From contig NZ_JAQGLA010000020.1 of assembly GCF_027853915.1 (NCBI RefSeq), positions 30,669 to 94,668 on the forward strand: a DNA stretch of 64,000 nucleotides, given 5' to 3'. The position numbers and the translations under genes are program-made. The notes beneath the pieces were generated by a model. That model saw nothing but the letters and a program-made list of their open reading frames with translations. It did not search any database and was not told the DNA's origin. How positions within the stretch are numbered: position 1 is the stretch's first letter; every line of letters starts with the position of its first letter. This document shows positions 52,343 to 62,985 of this stretch, piece by piece. Source of the DNA: Saccharopolyspora oryzae (GTDB lineage Bacteria > Actinomycetota > Actinomycetes > Mycobacteriales > Pseudonocardiaceae).

Positions 52343-53343
52343 TGACTGTGGCGCCGGAGGGTCGCAAGCTGCTGCGGTTGGAGGCCCGCAACAGCCAGAC
52401 CCCGATCGAGAAGAAGCCGTCGTGGATCAAGACCCGCGCGCGGATGGGACCCGAGTACCAGGAGCTCAAGGGTCTGGTCCGCCGCGAAGGACTGCACACC
52501 GTCTGCGAGGAGGCGGGCTGCCCCAACATCTTCGAGTGCTGGGAGGACCGCGAGGCGACGTTCCTCATCGGTGGGGACCAGTGCACCCGCCGCTGCGACT
52601 TCTGCCAGATCGACACCGGGAAGCCGGCCGCGCTGGACGTCGAGGAGCCCCGCAAGGTCGCCGAATCGGTGCAGGCGATGGGCCTGCGCTACTCGACGGT
52701 CACCGGCGTCGCCCGCGATGACCTGCCCGACGGCGGTGCCTGGCTGTACGCGGAGACGGTCCGCCAGATCCACGCGCTCAACCCGGGCACCGGCGTGGAG
52801 CTGCTGATCCCGGACTTCAACGCCGACCCCGACCAGCTGGCCGAGGTCTTCGGCTCCCGGCCGGAGGTGCTGGCGCACAACCTGGAGACCGTGCCCAGCG
52901 TGTTCCGCCGGATCCGCCCCGGATTCCGCTACGAGCGGTCGCTGAAGGTGATCTCCGAGGCGCGCGACGCGGGCCTGGTCACCAAGTCCAACCTGATCCT
53001 GGGCATGGGCGAAACCCCGGACGAGGTGCGCCCGGCGCTGCAGGACCTGCACGACGCGGGCTGCGACATCATCACCATCACCCAGTACCTGCGGCCCAGC
53101 CCGCGCCACCACCCGGTGGACCGGTGGGTCAAGCCGGAGGAGTTCGTCGAGCACACCAAGGCGGCCGAGGAGATCGGCTTCCCCGGTGTGATGGCCGGGC
53201 CGCTGGTGCGCTCCAGCTACCGCGCCGGCCGGCTGTTCGCCAAGGCGACCGTGCACCGCGGCATGCCGCTCCCGGAGAACCTGGCGCACCTGGCCAAGGA
53301 GGGGACGGCCGCGCAGGAGGCCACCAGCCTGCTGTCCCGCTGA
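52342..53343 (+). CDS. lipA: Lipoyl synthase
   Basis: LipA is a radical-SAM enzyme that inserts two sulfur atoms into the octanoyl group placed by LipB. The auxiliary cluster ligands are in [13 protein letters not shown], the radical-SAM cluster in [10 protein letters not shown], and the terminal [10 protein letters not shown] supplies the conserved Ser. The protein of 333 residues is standard. The GTG at 52342 is chosen over an upstream ATG because of the leaderless arrangement shared with lipB. It serves the E2 proteins encoded 8 kb upstream. Confidence 0.95.
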   Translation: MTVAPEGRKLLRLEARNSQTPIEKKPSWIKTRARMGPEYQELKGLVRREGLHTVCEEAGCPNIFECWEDREATFLIGGDQCTRRCDFCQIDTGKPAALDVEEPRKVAESVQAMGLRYSTVTGVARDDLPDGGAWLYAETVRQIHALNPGTGVELLIPDFNADPDQLAEVFGSRPEVLAHNLETVPSVFRRIRPGFRYERSLKVISEARDAGLVTKSNLILGMGETPDEVRPALQDLHDAGCDIITITQYLRPSPRHHPVDRWVKPEEFVEHTKAAEEIGFPGVMAGPLVRSSYRAGRLFAKATVHRGMPLPENLAHLAKEGTAAQEATSLLSR

Positions 53344-53398
53344 GCAGTTCCCACAACCGCACATCCATCGGCCCGGGGATCGTTTCCGCTGGTCATGA

Positions 53399-53444
53399 CA
53401 CGTGAGCACTTCGGGGCGCCAGAGCACCCCGAAGTGCTCACGTG
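53399..53444 (+). terminator. lipA terminator
   Basis: A perfect 18-bp stem (53399-53416 with 53427-53444, 10-base loop). Its GTGAGCACTT arm matches the amylase terminator at 16243. Confidence 0.8.
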
Positions 53445-53544
53445 CGTCTAGCAGGCAAAACGATCGGGGCCTGGACCTCACGGCTCGGTCACGCATGGGG
53501 ACCGCACCTGCACCTGGTCCAGCGCGCGCCGTATCCTGAAATGC

Positions 53545-54273
53545 ATGGCCACGGAGGACAAGGCCGCCAAGAAAGCGGCGGCCAAAGAACGGCGCAAGGC
53601 AACTCGAGGACGCTTCAAGCAGATCCTCGAGGTGTTCAAGATGCAGCGCCGGGAGGACAAGCTCCTCCTCCCGCTGATGCTCGGGGTGTTCCTCGGCGTG
53701 ACCGCAGTGGTCTTCCTGCTGGGCATGATCTGGGGCCTGCACTGGGCGTTCCTCCCGGTGGGCCTGGCCTTCGGCGTGCTCGGCGCGGTGATCCTCTTCG
53801 GCCGCCGCGTGCAGTCGAGCGTGTACCGCAAGGCTGACGGTCAGCCCGGCGCTGCCGGGTGGGCGCTGGACAACCTGCGCGGCCGCTGGGTGCTGACCCA
53901 GGCCGTGTCGGGCACCGCCCAGCTCGACGCCGTGCACCGGCTGATCGGCCGCCCCGGCATCGTGCTCGTGGGCGAAGGCGCCCCGCACCGGGTGAAGTCG
54001 CTGATGGCGCAGGAGAAGAAGCGCGTCGCCCGGCTCGTCGGCGACACCCCGATCTACGAGATCGTCGTCGGCAACGAGGAGAACCAGGTCCCGCTGTCGA
54101 AGTTGCAGCAGCGGATCACCAAGCTGCCCCGCAACATCGGCCCGGCTCAGATCGACTCGATCGAGAACCGGCTCGCAGCGCTGGCCAACCGCGGCAACGC
54201 GCTGCCGAAGGGCCCGGTGCCGCAGGGCGCCAAGATGCGCAACATGCAGCGCGCGATGCGCCGCGCGCGGTAA
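53545..54273 (+). CDS. DUF4191 membrane protein
   Basis: The 242-residue protein has a Lys/Ala-rich N terminus (DKAAKKAAAKERRKATRGRFKQILEVFKMQRRED), two membrane helices (LLLPLMLGVFLGVTAVVFLLGMIWG and AFLPVGLAFGVLGAVILFGR) and a cytoplasmic domain with GWALDNLRGRWVLTQAVSGTAQLDAVHRLIGRPGIVLVGEGAPHRVKSL, DTPIYEIVVGNEENQVPLSKLQQRITKLP. This is the DUF4191 family (Rv2219), always beside lipA, and of unknown function. TATCCT lies seven bases before the ATG. Confidence 0.92.
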   Translation: MATEDKAAKKAAAKERRKATRGRFKQILEVFKMQRREDKLLLPLMLGVFLGVTAVVFLLGMIWGLHWAFLPVGLAFGVLGAVILFGRRVQSSVYRKADGQPGAAGWALDNLRGRWVLTQAVSGTAQLDAVHRLIGRPGIVLVGEGAPHRVKSLMAQEKKRVARLVGDTPIYEIVVGNEENQVPLSKLQQRITKLPRNIGPAQIDSIENRLAALANRGNALPKGPVPQGAKMRNMQRAMRRAR

Positions 54274-54290
54274 TTCCGCCAGGAACGCGA

Positions 54291-54326
54291 AGCGGGCTCG
54301 GGGAAAGCACCCCGAGCCCGCTTTTT
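54291..54326 (+). terminator. Intrinsic terminator after the DUF4191 gene
   Basis: A perfect 13-bp stem, AGCGGGCTCGGGG (54291-54303) with its complement at 54310-54322, is followed by a run of five T. It is one of the few classical terminators here. Confidence 0.88.
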
Positions 54327-54348
54327 CACGTCTACCGCCGAAGCTTCG

Positions 54349-54816
54349 TCACCGGCGCAGGACGATGGTTCCGCTGAGCCGGTCGTGCCAGGAACGACCG
54401 TCGAAGTTCCACATGACGGCCGGGATGATCAGGCCGGTCAGGACGCAGCGCAGCGCCGCCCGCCACGGCCCCACCATGACCGTGCCGTCGACCCGCGCGA
54501 CCCAGATCCGCAGCACGGCCATGCCCGGCGTGGCGCCGAAGAACGACACCGGGACGACGGTGATGACCACCCACGCCACCAGGCTCCAGTTCTCCGGGTA
54601 GTCCGGCATGGTGAACAACGCGGCGACCAGCGCGGCCAGCACGATGTCGATGAGGAACGCCCCCAGCCGCCGGCCCACCGGCGCCGCCGAGCCCGGCCCG
54701 CTCTCGGGAAGCCCCATCTTCTCGCCGCGCCACTTCGGCCGGGATTCGTTCGCCTGCTCGCGCACGTGGTTCAACGCGCCCTTCGGGCGGTCCAGCCAGG
54801 ATCCGACTCTTCGCAC
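54349..54816 (-). CDS. RDD-domain membrane protein
   Basis: The 155-residue protein has a soluble N terminus (SWLDRPKGALNHVREQANESRPKWRGEKMGLPESG) and the RDD domain: PVGRRLGAFLIDIVLAALVAALFTM with the conserved Arg and Asp, WVVITVVPVSFFGATPGMAVLRIWVARVDG, and the last helix before RSWHDRLSGTIVLRR. RDD proteins are linked to transport or stress responses without a defined activity. TACCCT lies seven bases before the GTG. Position between lipA/DUF4191 and glnA1 matches Rv2219A. Confidence 0.88.
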   Translation of the reverse strand: MRRVGSWLDRPKGALNHVREQANESRPKWRGEKMGLPESGPGSAAPVGRRLGAFLIDIVLAALVAALFTMPDYPENWSLVAWVVITVVPVSFFGATPGMAVLRIWVARVDGTVMVGPWRAALRCVLTGLIIPAVMWNFDGRSWHDRLSGTIVLRR

Positions 54817-54906
54817 GTCATCCAGGGTACGTGCCGCGGCCGCTGCTACCGTCGGAGCACCGCTCCGCACCCCCGCGCGCAACCCCCATCACCCGATCGG
54901 GGCTCA

Positions 54907-54945
54907 GTTAACGCCGGCGAAACATTCGGGTGACGACGGAGCAAC
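54907..54945 (+). promoter_or_regulatory. GlnR binding site of glnA
   Basis: GTTAAC, six bases, GAAAC, six bases, GTGAC, six bases, GCAAC: a full double a/b-box in the arrangement gTnAC-n6-GaAAC repeated. It ends 80 bp before the glnA start and implies activation or repression by GlnR according to nitrogen supply. Confidence 0.85.
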
Positions 54946-55025
54946 ACCCAGGACATACGGTGAGTACCGAGCCGGCGGCGGAAGTGGTCGGTGAGCTGTA
55001 TCGAGTGCTGAAGGAGCCACCGAGC

Positions 55026-56450
<1,425 letters not shown>

Positions 56451-56462
56451 TGCGCTGAACCG

Positions 56463-56502
56463 GACGAGCGGGGCGGGGACTTCGGTCCTCGCCCCGCTCG
56501 TC
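56463..56502 (+). terminator. glnA terminator
   Basis: An 18-bp stem closed by a TTCG tetraloop (56463-56480 with 56485-56502), followed by TTT. It begins 12 bases after the glnA stop. Confidence 0.88.
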
Positions 56503-56510
56503 TTTCCGCG

Positions 56511-57284
56511 TCAGCGGACGTGGATGTCCAGCCCGCTCGTCCCCGGCGCCTCGACGCCCGGCAGCAGCCGCATGTCCTCGCCGTAGTCACCGCCGTCGAG
56601 CGTCCGGAACGGGATCGGCTGGTCGGTGAACAGCCGGTCCAGCCGCTGCCGGTACTCCTCCTGCACCTCCGCGAACCGGTCGTCCGACAGCACGACCGAG
56701 TCGTGCACCGCGAACGGTTCCAGCGGCGCCATGCCGGTGAACCAGAACAGGCCGTGCTGGATCGGGTGGAGGACATCGGCCAACCGCCCGTGGATGCCGC
56801 GCTCCGCGAACGCCGACTCCCGCGCACCGATCGTCACCGAGATCAGCGCCCGGCGACCGGCCAGCGCGCCCTCGCTGTAGGGCGGGAGGTCCGGGCCGTG
56901 GGCGAACTGGAACGTGAACACCCGGTCGATCCAGCCCTTCAGGATCGCGGGCACCGAGAACCACCACAGCGGGAACTGCAGGATCACCGCGTCCGCCCAC
57001 CGCAGCTTCTCCTGCTCCGCCGCGACGTCCGCGGACAGCGTCCCGGCCAGGGTGGCCTCCCCCGAGTCGAACAGCACGTTCAGCCGGCGGTCCGGTGCGA
57101 GCTCCGGGAAGTCGTCGGCGTCGACCGCCGCCTTCCACTTCATCGCGTAGAGGTCGGACATCTGCACCTCGTGACCCGCCGCGCGCAGCTCCTCGGCTGC
57201 GAAGGCGCTCAGGGAGGAGTTCAGCGAACGGGGCTCGGGGTGGGCGGTGACGATGAGGATCTTCTGCGGCAGTACTTCGGTCAT
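56511..57284 (-). CDS. NAD(P)H dehydrogenase (quinone), flavodoxin-like fold
   Basis: The 257-residue enzyme is of the KefF/NQO1-like flavodoxin-fold family that reduces quinones with FMN or FAD. Flavin-phosphate contacts are in IVTAHPEPRSLNSSLSAF; the ring-binding loop is LQFPLWWFSVPAILKGWIDRVFTFQFAHG. SVTIGARESAF and the HGLFWFTGMAPLEPFAVHD segment are typical of long members. It is divergent from an XRE-family regulator 99 bp away, a pairing that suggests induction by quinones or electrophiles. Confidence 0.9.
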   Translation of the reverse strand: MTEVLPQKILIVTAHPEPRSLNSSLSAFAAEELRAAGHEVQMSDLYAMKWKAAVDADDFPELAPDRRLNVLFDSGEATLAGTLSADVAAEQEKLRWADAVILQFPLWWFSVPAILKGWIDRVFTFQFAHGPDLPPYSEGALAGRRALISVTIGARESAFAERGIHGRLADVLHPIQHGLFWFTGMAPLEPFAVHDSVVLSDDRFAEVQEEYRQRLDRLFTDQPIPFRTLDGGDYGEDMRLLPGVEAPGTSGLDIHVR

Positions 57285-57383
57285 GCCTGAACATTCGTCC
57301 ACTCGTGCCAGGACAACCAGAACCCGGTCGAACCGGTGGACCGGCGTTCCTGGTACTGCCGGTGCTACCCAATACTTGATCGC

Positions 57384-58244
57384 ATGGGCACTGCGGAGCG
57401 GATCCAGGACAACGAGATCGGCGACGTCCGGCGAGCGCTGGGCGGATTCCTGCGCGCCCGCCGGGAACGCGTCGCACCGGAGCAGGTCGGGCTCACCGGC
57501 GGTGGTCGCCGACGGGTGCGCGGGCTGCGCCGCGAAGAACTCGCCCAGCTCGCCGGGATCAGCGTGGACTACTACGTGCGGCTGGAGCAGGGCCGGGCCG
57601 TCCAGCCGTCCCCCGAGGTCCTCGACGCACTCGCCGGGGCGCTGCGCCTCGATGCCGCGGAACGGCGGCACCTCGTCACGCTCGCCGACGTGCGGCGCAA
57701 GTCCGCGCCGAGCGGGGAGGTCAGTCCGCTGCTCCAGCAGATCCTGGACGGGTTGACCCGCTTCCCGGCTTTCGCCACGAACCACCGCCTGGACGTGGTG
57801 GCGTGGAACGCGCTGGGCGCCGAACTGGCCGGTGGTCTGGCAGCCCCGGCCCGCCGGGATCTGAACCAAGCCCGGTACCTGTTCCTCGACCCGGCTTCTC
57901 GGGCCGTCTTCCCCGACTGGGAAGAACGGGCAGCAGAATCGGCGGGGCTGCTGCGGGCGTCGACGGGGCGCTACCCCGACGACGCGGAACTCGCCGCGCT
58001 GATCGGTGAGCTGTCCGACCGCAGCACCGACTTCCAGCGGATCTGGGCCACCGGCGAAGTCGTGATGTGCGCGAAGGGCCAGAAGCAGCTGCGCCACCCG
58101 GAAGCCGGCCTGCTGCTGCTGGACTACGAAACGCTGCACGTGCCCGCCGGCCCCGGCGAGATCGGACTCGTGGTGCACGTGTTCGGCTCGGTGGACGGCG
58201 ACCAGGACGCACTGGCCAGGCTCGCCGCGGTCACCGCGAAATGA
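57384..58244 (+). CDS. XRE-family regulator with MmyB-like ligand-binding domain
   Basis: The 286-residue protein has a helix-turn-helix at about residues 15-85 (LGGFLRARRERVAPEQVGL, RVRGLRREELAQLAGISVDYYVRLEQGRAVQPSPEVLDALAGALRL) and the MmyB-type PAS-like domain (VVAWNALGAELAGG, ARYLFLDPASRAVFPDWEERAAESAGLLRAS, EVVMCAKGQKQLRHPEAGLLLLDYETLHVPAGPG). Such regulators, frequent in actinobacteria, often control a divergent oxidoreductase, as here. AATACT lies seven bases before the ATG. Confidence 0.92.
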   Translation: MGTAERIQDNEIGDVRRALGGFLRARRERVAPEQVGLTGGGRRRVRGLRREELAQLAGISVDYYVRLEQGRAVQPSPEVLDALAGALRLDAAERRHLVTLADVRRKSAPSGEVSPLLQQILDGLTRFPAFATNHRLDVVAWNALGAELAGGLAAPARRDLNQARYLFLDPASRAVFPDWEERAAESAGLLRASTGRYPDDAELAALIGELSDRSTDFQRIWATGEVVMCAKGQKQLRHPEAGLLLLDYETLHVPAGPGEIGLVVHVFGSVDGDQDALARLAAVTAK

Positions 58245-58256
58245 TCAACCGGTAGC

Positions 58257-58276
58257 AGCCGATCGCAAGATCGGCT
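58257..58276 (+). terminator. Hairpin with GCAA tetraloop after the XRE gene
   Basis: AGCCGATC (58257-58264) pairs with GATCGGCT (58269-58276) across a GCAA loop, 13 bases after the stop. It can also serve the converging SMP-30 gene. Confidence 0.65.
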
Positions 58277-58289
58277 ATTAACAGCCGGA

Positions 58290-59150
58290 TCAAATCCCCT
58301 GCCAGGGCGGCAGAGCTGCGCCGAGCACGCCGGGCTTGAAGCGCATCAGCGCACCGGCGTAGGGGTCGTCGAGCAGCGCGAGCTCGTCGTAGCCGTAGCA
58401 CGCCGAGGTCAGGTACATCTCCTCCAACCGCGAACCCCCGAAGGCCAGGCTGGTGATCCGCCGCGTCGGCGCCCACAGAACGGTCTCGAGGTCCCCGCTG
58501 GGCGCATAGCGGTGGATCCGCCCGCTCCAGTGCATCGCGACCCACACGCAGCCCTCCGCGTCGACCGCGATCCCCTCCGGCTCCCCTTCCGGCTCGCCGC
58601 ACACCACCCACTGCCGCCCGGACACCGCCAGCGCGCGCTCCGGGTCGTAGTCGTAGACCCAGATGCTGCGCGCATCGACCAAGTACATCCGGTGGCCGCT
58701 CGGGCTCCAGGCCACCCCGCCCGCCGCCGTCACCCCGTCGACCAGCAACCGCGCCCGGTCCCCGTCGAGCACGTACAGCCCGCTGGCCTGCAGCTCCCGC
58801 GCGTGCGTCTGGGTTCCCGCCACGAACCGCCCGGCCGGATCGCAGGCACCCGCCCCCATCCGATCGCCGTTGCGCACCTGGACCACCGGCTCCAACGCCG
58901 AACGCCCGAGGTGCACCCGCGCGAACCCGCTACCCGCGGCAGCGATCAGCTGACCGTGCCGGGTGGCCCCCAACGCCGTCACCGGACCCGGCAGCACCCG
59001 GACGTCGTCCCCACCGGAATCCCGGTGGTACGTGTGCAATTCCCGGCGCAGCAGATCCACCCAGTGCACGCAATTGAGCGCGGGCATCCACAGCGGGCTC
59101 GCCCCGCACAACGCCTGCCTGTCGACGAGCACCTCGAAGTCCTCGGACAT
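58290..59150 (-). CDS. SMP-30/gluconolactonase-like propeller with degenerate metal site
   Basis: The 286-residue protein is a clear SMP-30/regucalcin-type six-bladed propeller: ALCGASPLWMPALNCVHWVDLLRRELHTYH, DRMGAGACDPAGRFVAGTQT, GGVAWSPSGHRMYLVDARSIWVYDYD, EGIAVDAEGCVWVAMHWSGRIHRYAPSGDL, ITSLAFGGSRLEEMYLTSACYG. The residues that normally hold the divalent metal appear changed: Glu of GESPLW is Ala, Asn of RxND is Gly, Asn before GLAWSPDG is Gly, and Asp of PDG is Glu. It may be a non-catalytic or altered lactonase. The ATG follows AAGGGGA. No operon partner. Confidence 0.85.
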   Translation of the reverse strand: MSEDFEVLVDRQALCGASPLWMPALNCVHWVDLLRRELHTYHRDSGGDDVRVLPGPVTALGATRHGQLIAAAGSGFARVHLGRSALEPVVQVRNGDRMGAGACDPAGRFVAGTQTHARELQASGLYVLDGDRARLLVDGVTAAGGVAWSPSGHRMYLVDARSIWVYDYDPERALAVSGRQWVVCGEPEGEPEGIAVDAEGCVWVAMHWSGRIHRYAPSGDLETVLWAPTRRITSLAFGGSRLEEMYLTSACYGYDELALLDDPYAGALMRFKPGVLGAALPPWQGI

Positions 59151-59362
59151 CGGCAGTCCCCTTGTTCGCCGCCCACGCCTTCTCCTCGCGCAGGGTACTG
59201 GCGAATTCGGCGAGTCCGGGACCGCCGACCGGGTTCGCGAAACCCCTCTTCGCGCAGCTCAGCAGCCGTGGAGCCGCGATGCGGACCGAACGCTGAACGG
59301 CATTGCGTCGTCCGGACCACACCGCCACCTGCGCCCAGCCGAATTGCCGACCGCTGGACGAC

Positions 59363-59875
59363 TCAGCGGAATTCATCCGGATCGATGTGCCGCGCGAAGC
59401 AAACCCGGTCGTGCCCTGGTCCGTCGTAATCGCGGTGCACCGGAATTCCGCCGATCTCGGCGTCACCGGCGATCAGCTCGAAACCCATGCTCCGGTGGAA
59501 AGCGATCGAACCGGTGTTGGCCGGCGAGGTGATGCAGTGCACCCGGGTCCGCCCGGCACGCGCCGCGGCGGCGAAGAACTCGCCGTACAGCCGGCGCGCC
59601 AGCCCGGACCGGCGCAGCTCCGGATCGACCCCGACGAAGTGCACGTAGGCCTCGGCCGCGCGATCAGCGGAGGCGAAACCGATCAGGAAACCCGCCATCC
59701 GGCCGTCCCGCTCCGCGACGAAGCTGGTGCCGCCGAAGTGCTGCAGGAACAGCCGTGGCACCAGCAACGACAGTTCGCGGGCGGCTTCCGGGCTGCGCGA
59801 ATCAGTCCACCACCGCTGGATGGCCGCCACGATTCGCGGATGGTCGGCTTCCCCCGCCGTGCGCAGATCGATCAT
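59363..59875 (-). CDS. GNAT-family N-acetyltransferase
   Basis: The 170-residue protein has the GNAT core: SFVAERDGRMAGFLIGFASADRAAEAYVHFVGVDPELRRSGLARRLYGEFFAAAARAGR, with acetyl-CoA loop RRSGLARRLY, then INTSPANTGSIAFHRSMGFEL-like region (ITSPANTGSIAFHRSMGFE). The acceptor is unknown. I place the start at the ATG 59875 because TAGGGT lies seven bases upstream; a GTG at 59884 would sit inside that element. It lies 19 bp downstream of glnE on the same strand, but has its own promoter signal. Confidence 0.9.
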   Translation of the reverse strand: MIDLRTAGEADHPRIVAAIQRWWTDSRSPEAARELSLLVPRLFLQHFGGTSFVAERDGRMAGFLIGFASADRAAEAYVHFVGVDPELRRSGLARRLYGEFFAAAARAGRTRVHCITSPANTGSIAFHRSMGFELIAGDAEIGGIPVHRDYDGPGHDRVCFARHIDPDEFR

Positions 59876-59894
59876 GATCGCCACCCTAGGGCGC

Positions 59895-62800
59895 TCACGA
59901 TTCGTAGAACACCCGCTCCACGACGGCTCGCGCGTGCCGGGTGACGCGGAGGTAGTCGTCGACGACCTCCCCGGTGTCCACGTCCGCCGGATACCCCAGC
60001 GCGGCGGCCACCGCGTTCAGCTCCCGCGTCTGCTTGGGCAGCTGGTCCCCCGGTTTGCCGCGCACCAGCATCACCGCGTTGCGCACCCGCATCGCGAGCG
60101 TCCACGCCTCCGCCAGCTCATCGGCATCGCTGGCCTCCAGCAGACCGGCCTCGGTCGCGGCCCGCAAACCGTCCAACGTCGAAGTCGTGCGCAGCGCCGG
60201 GTGCTCGTGCGCGTGCTGCAACTGCAGCAGCTGCAACGTCCACTCCACATCGGCCAGACCACCGCGGCCGAGCTTGGTGTGCGTGGCCGGATCCGCACCC
60301 CGGGGCAGCCGCTCGGAATCCACCCGCGCCTTGATCCGGCGGATCTCCCGGGCCCGGGCATCGTCCAACCCGCCCTCCGGATACCGGATCGGGTCGATGG
60401 CCCGGCAGAACCGCTCACTTAGGTCCTGATCGCCGGCGACGTGCTGCGCCCGCAGCAACGCCTGCGATTCCCACACCTCGCCCCAGCGCCGGTAGTAGGA
60501 GAGGTAGGAGTCCAGCGTGCGCACGAGAGCGCCCTGGCGCCCTTCCGGCCGGAGGTCGATGTCGACCTCCAGCGGCGGATCCTGGCTCGGCGCGCCCAGC
60601 AACCGGCGCACCTGCTCGACCACGGTGGTCGCGAACCGCACCGCCGTCGTCTCGTCCGCCCCCTCCACCGGCTCGCACACGAACATCACATCGGCATCGG
60701 AGCCGTAGCCGAGTTCAGCGCCGCCCAGGCGGCCCATCCCGATCACCGCGATCCGGGCCGGGGCTTCACCGATCTCCTTGGCGGTGTCCCGGATCGACAC
60801 GTCCAGCGCCGACTCCAGCACCGCGGCCCAGATGTTCGACAGCGCCCGGAACACCGTGGTCGGCTCCACCAGTCCGAGCAGGTCACCGCAGGCGATGCGC
60901 AGGAGTTCGTGCCGCCGCAGCGAACGAGCCGCAGCAGCAGCCCGCGCCGGCTCCGAGTAGCGCGCCACGGTGCTGCGCAGCGAAACCGACGCCTCCATCG
61001 GATCCCGTTCCGCCAGCGCCGGCGTGTCCGACAGCAAGCGCAGCACCTCCGGCGCCCGCACCAACAGCTCCGGAACCAGCTTCGAGGTGCCCAGCAGCTG
61101 CGCCAGCCGCTCGGCCACCACCCCTTCGTCCCGCAACAGCCGCAGGTACCAAGGGGTTTCGGCCAACGCCTCGGACACCTTGCGGTACGCCAGCAGTCCG
61201 CCGTCCGGATCCGGGGTGTTCGCCAGCAGGTCCAACAGCATCGGCAGCAACGTGCCCTGGATGCTGGCCCGCCTGGACACCCCCGAGGTCAACGCTCCTA
61301 TGTGGCGCAGCGCGCCCTCCGGCGAGGTGTACCCGAGCGCGGCCAGCCGCTCCACCGCTGCCGAGGTGGTCAGCCGCAGCGCCGCCGTGGGCACCTTCGC
61401 GACCGCCTCCAGCAGCGGGCGGTAGAACAGCTTCTCGTGCAGCCGCCGAACCCTGTTGCTGTGCCGCCGGAACTCCGCCACCAGCGCCTGCGCCGCCGTG
61501 TTCCGACCGCTGGAGCGCAATCCGACGGCCCGGGCCAGCACCCCCAGGGACTCGGCATCGTCGAACTCCGGGAACAGGTGCGTCCGCCGCAACTGCCGCA
61601 GCTGCAACCGGTGCTCGACGGTCCGCAGGAACCGGTAGGAATCCACCAGGTCCGCCGCATCGGTGCGGGCCACGTACCCGCCCTCGCCCAAGGCTCGAAG
61701 AGCGTCCATGGTGGACGTCATGCGGAGCGAGTCGTCGCTGCGGCCGTGCACCATCTGCAGCAGCTGAACGGCGAACTCCACATCGCGCAGCCCACCGCGG
61801 CCGAGCTTCAACTCCCGCTCGGACAGCTCGGACGGAACGTGGTTCTCGACGCGGCGCCGCATCGAGCGCACGTCCACCACGAACCCCTCGCGCTCCGCAG
61901 CGGTCCACACCAGCGGCTGCACCGCCGCGAGATAACTCGCACCGAGCTCAGCGTCACCGGCCACCGGACGGGCCTTGAGCAGCGCCTGGAACTCCCAGGT
62001 CCGCGCCCACCGGCGGTAGTAGCTGAGGTGCCCGTCGAGCGTCCGCACCAACGCCCCGGCCTTGCCCTCCGGGCGCAACGCCGCATCGACTTCGAAGAAC
62101 GCGGGACCGGCCACCCGCATCATCAGGCTGGCCAACCGGATCGCGGTCGGAATCTCGTCCTCGCGGTCCGCGACGAACACCACGTCCACATCGCTGACGT
62201 AGTTCAGCTCGCGCCCGCCGCACTTTCCCATCGCGATCACCGCGAGCCGCGGCACCTCGTCCACACCGGAGTGCCGCAACTCCGCCACCGCGACCGACAG
62301 CGCCGCACGCAGGGCAGCGACCGCGAGTTCGGACAACGTCGCGGCGACGTCCTCGTACGGCATGCTCGGCAACGCCGGATCGACGACGCGGGCCACGTCC
62401 TGCCCGGCGACGTCCATCAGCAGCCCCCGGTAAGCCCGGCGCAGCGCCATGACCGCTTCGGGCCCGTGCACCGCCGCAACGGGACCACCCGGTGTCCCGG
62501 GGGCGCCGCTCCCCTCAGCGCCCACGGCCTCCAGGAGCACAGCCGTCCGCTCCTCGAGCGTGCTCGCCGGAGCAGCGTCAGTGCGCAGCCGCCGCCAGTC
62601 CTCCGGATCAGCAACGAGGTGATCGGCAAGAGCTGTGGAGGCGCCGAGCACGCCGAACAACCGCGCGCGCAAACCCGCATCGTCGGCCAATTCGCGTGCG
62701 AGCTCGGCCCAACTCTCGTCCGCGGCGTCCCGGAAGCGGTCCAGTGAGTGCAGCGCCAGATCGGGGTCCGGGGTCCGGGACAGCGCGATCAGGATCGGCT

Positions 62801-62933
62801 CGGCCTCACCAGGACCGCGATCCGACCACCAGCCGGCACGTCTCAGCTGGGCCTCAGCACGTGACGCGTCGGTGAACCCGTAACGAGCGGGAGACGGCAC
62901 CGAACCCGAGCGCGACGAGTTGCTGTTGGCCAT
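59895..62933 (-). CDS. glnE: Glutamine synthetase adenylyltransferase/deadenylase
   Basis: GlnE modifies GlnA on the Tyr of the adenylylation loop. The 1012-residue protein has two nucleotidyltransferase halves, each with the G-x-G-x-D-x-D pattern: AMGKCGGRELNYVSDVDVVFV near residue 240 (deadenylase half) and GMGRLGGAELGYGSDADVMFV near residue 735 (adenylylase half), with GRGGLRDVEFAVQLLQ and GRGGLADVEWTLQLLQ in parallel positions. TACGGT lies six bases before the ATG. It reads toward glnA in the order conserved in mycobacteria. Confidence 0.95.
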   Translation of the reverse strand: MANSNSSRSGSVPSPARYGFTDASRAEAQLRRAGWWSDRGPGEAEPILIALSRTPDPDLALHSLDRFRDAADESWAELARELADDAGLRARLFGVLGASTALADHLVADPEDWRRLRTDAAPASTLEERTAVLLEAVGAEGSGAPGTPGGPVAAVHGPEAVMALRRAYRGLLMDVAGQDVARVVDPALPSMPYEDVAATLSELAVAALRAALSVAVAELRHSGVDEVPRLAVIAMGKCGGRELNYVSDVDVVFVADREDEIPTAIRLASLMMRVAGPAFFEVDAALRPEGKAGALVRTLDGHLSYYRRWARTWEFQALLKARPVAGDAELGASYLAAVQPLVWTAAEREGFVVDVRSMRRRVENHVPSELSERELKLGRGGLRDVEFAVQLLQMVHGRSDDSLRMTSTMDALRALGEGGYVARTDAADLVDSYRFLRTVEHRLQLRQLRRTHLFPEFDDAESLGVLARAVGLRSSGRNTAAQALVAEFRRHSNRVRRLHEKLFYRPLLEAVAKVPTAALRLTTSAAVERLAALGYTSPEGALRHIGALTSGVSRRASIQGTLLPMLLDLLANTPDPDGGLLAYRKVSEALAETPWYLRLLRDEGVVAERLAQLLGTSKLVPELLVRAPEVLRLLSDTPALAERDPMEASVSLRSTVARYSEPARAAAAARSLRRHELLRIACGDLLGLVEPTTVFRALSNIWAAVLESALDVSIRDTAKEIGEAPARIAVIGMGRLGGAELGYGSDADVMFVCEPVEGADETTAVRFATTVVEQVRRLLGAPSQDPPLEVDIDLRPEGRQGALVRTLDSYLSYYRRWGEVWESQALLRAQHVAGDQDLSERFCRAIDPIRYPEGGLDDARAREIRRIKARVDSERLPRGADPATHTKLGRGGLADVEWTLQLLQLQHAHEHPALRTTSTLDGLRAATEAGLLEASDADELAEAWTLAMRVRNAVMLVRGKPGDQLPKQTRELNAVAAALGYPADVDTGEVVDDYLRVTRHARAVVERVFYES

Positions 62934-62985
62934 TACCCGACCGTAGTCCGCGGACCGGCCCGGTGTGGACCCGACCTGATGACGA

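Noticed and set aside
54930..55025. N-terminal extension of glnA from an upstream start
   Set aside because: The extra 32 residues are absent from type I glutamine synthetases, and the frame would begin inside the GlnR operator.
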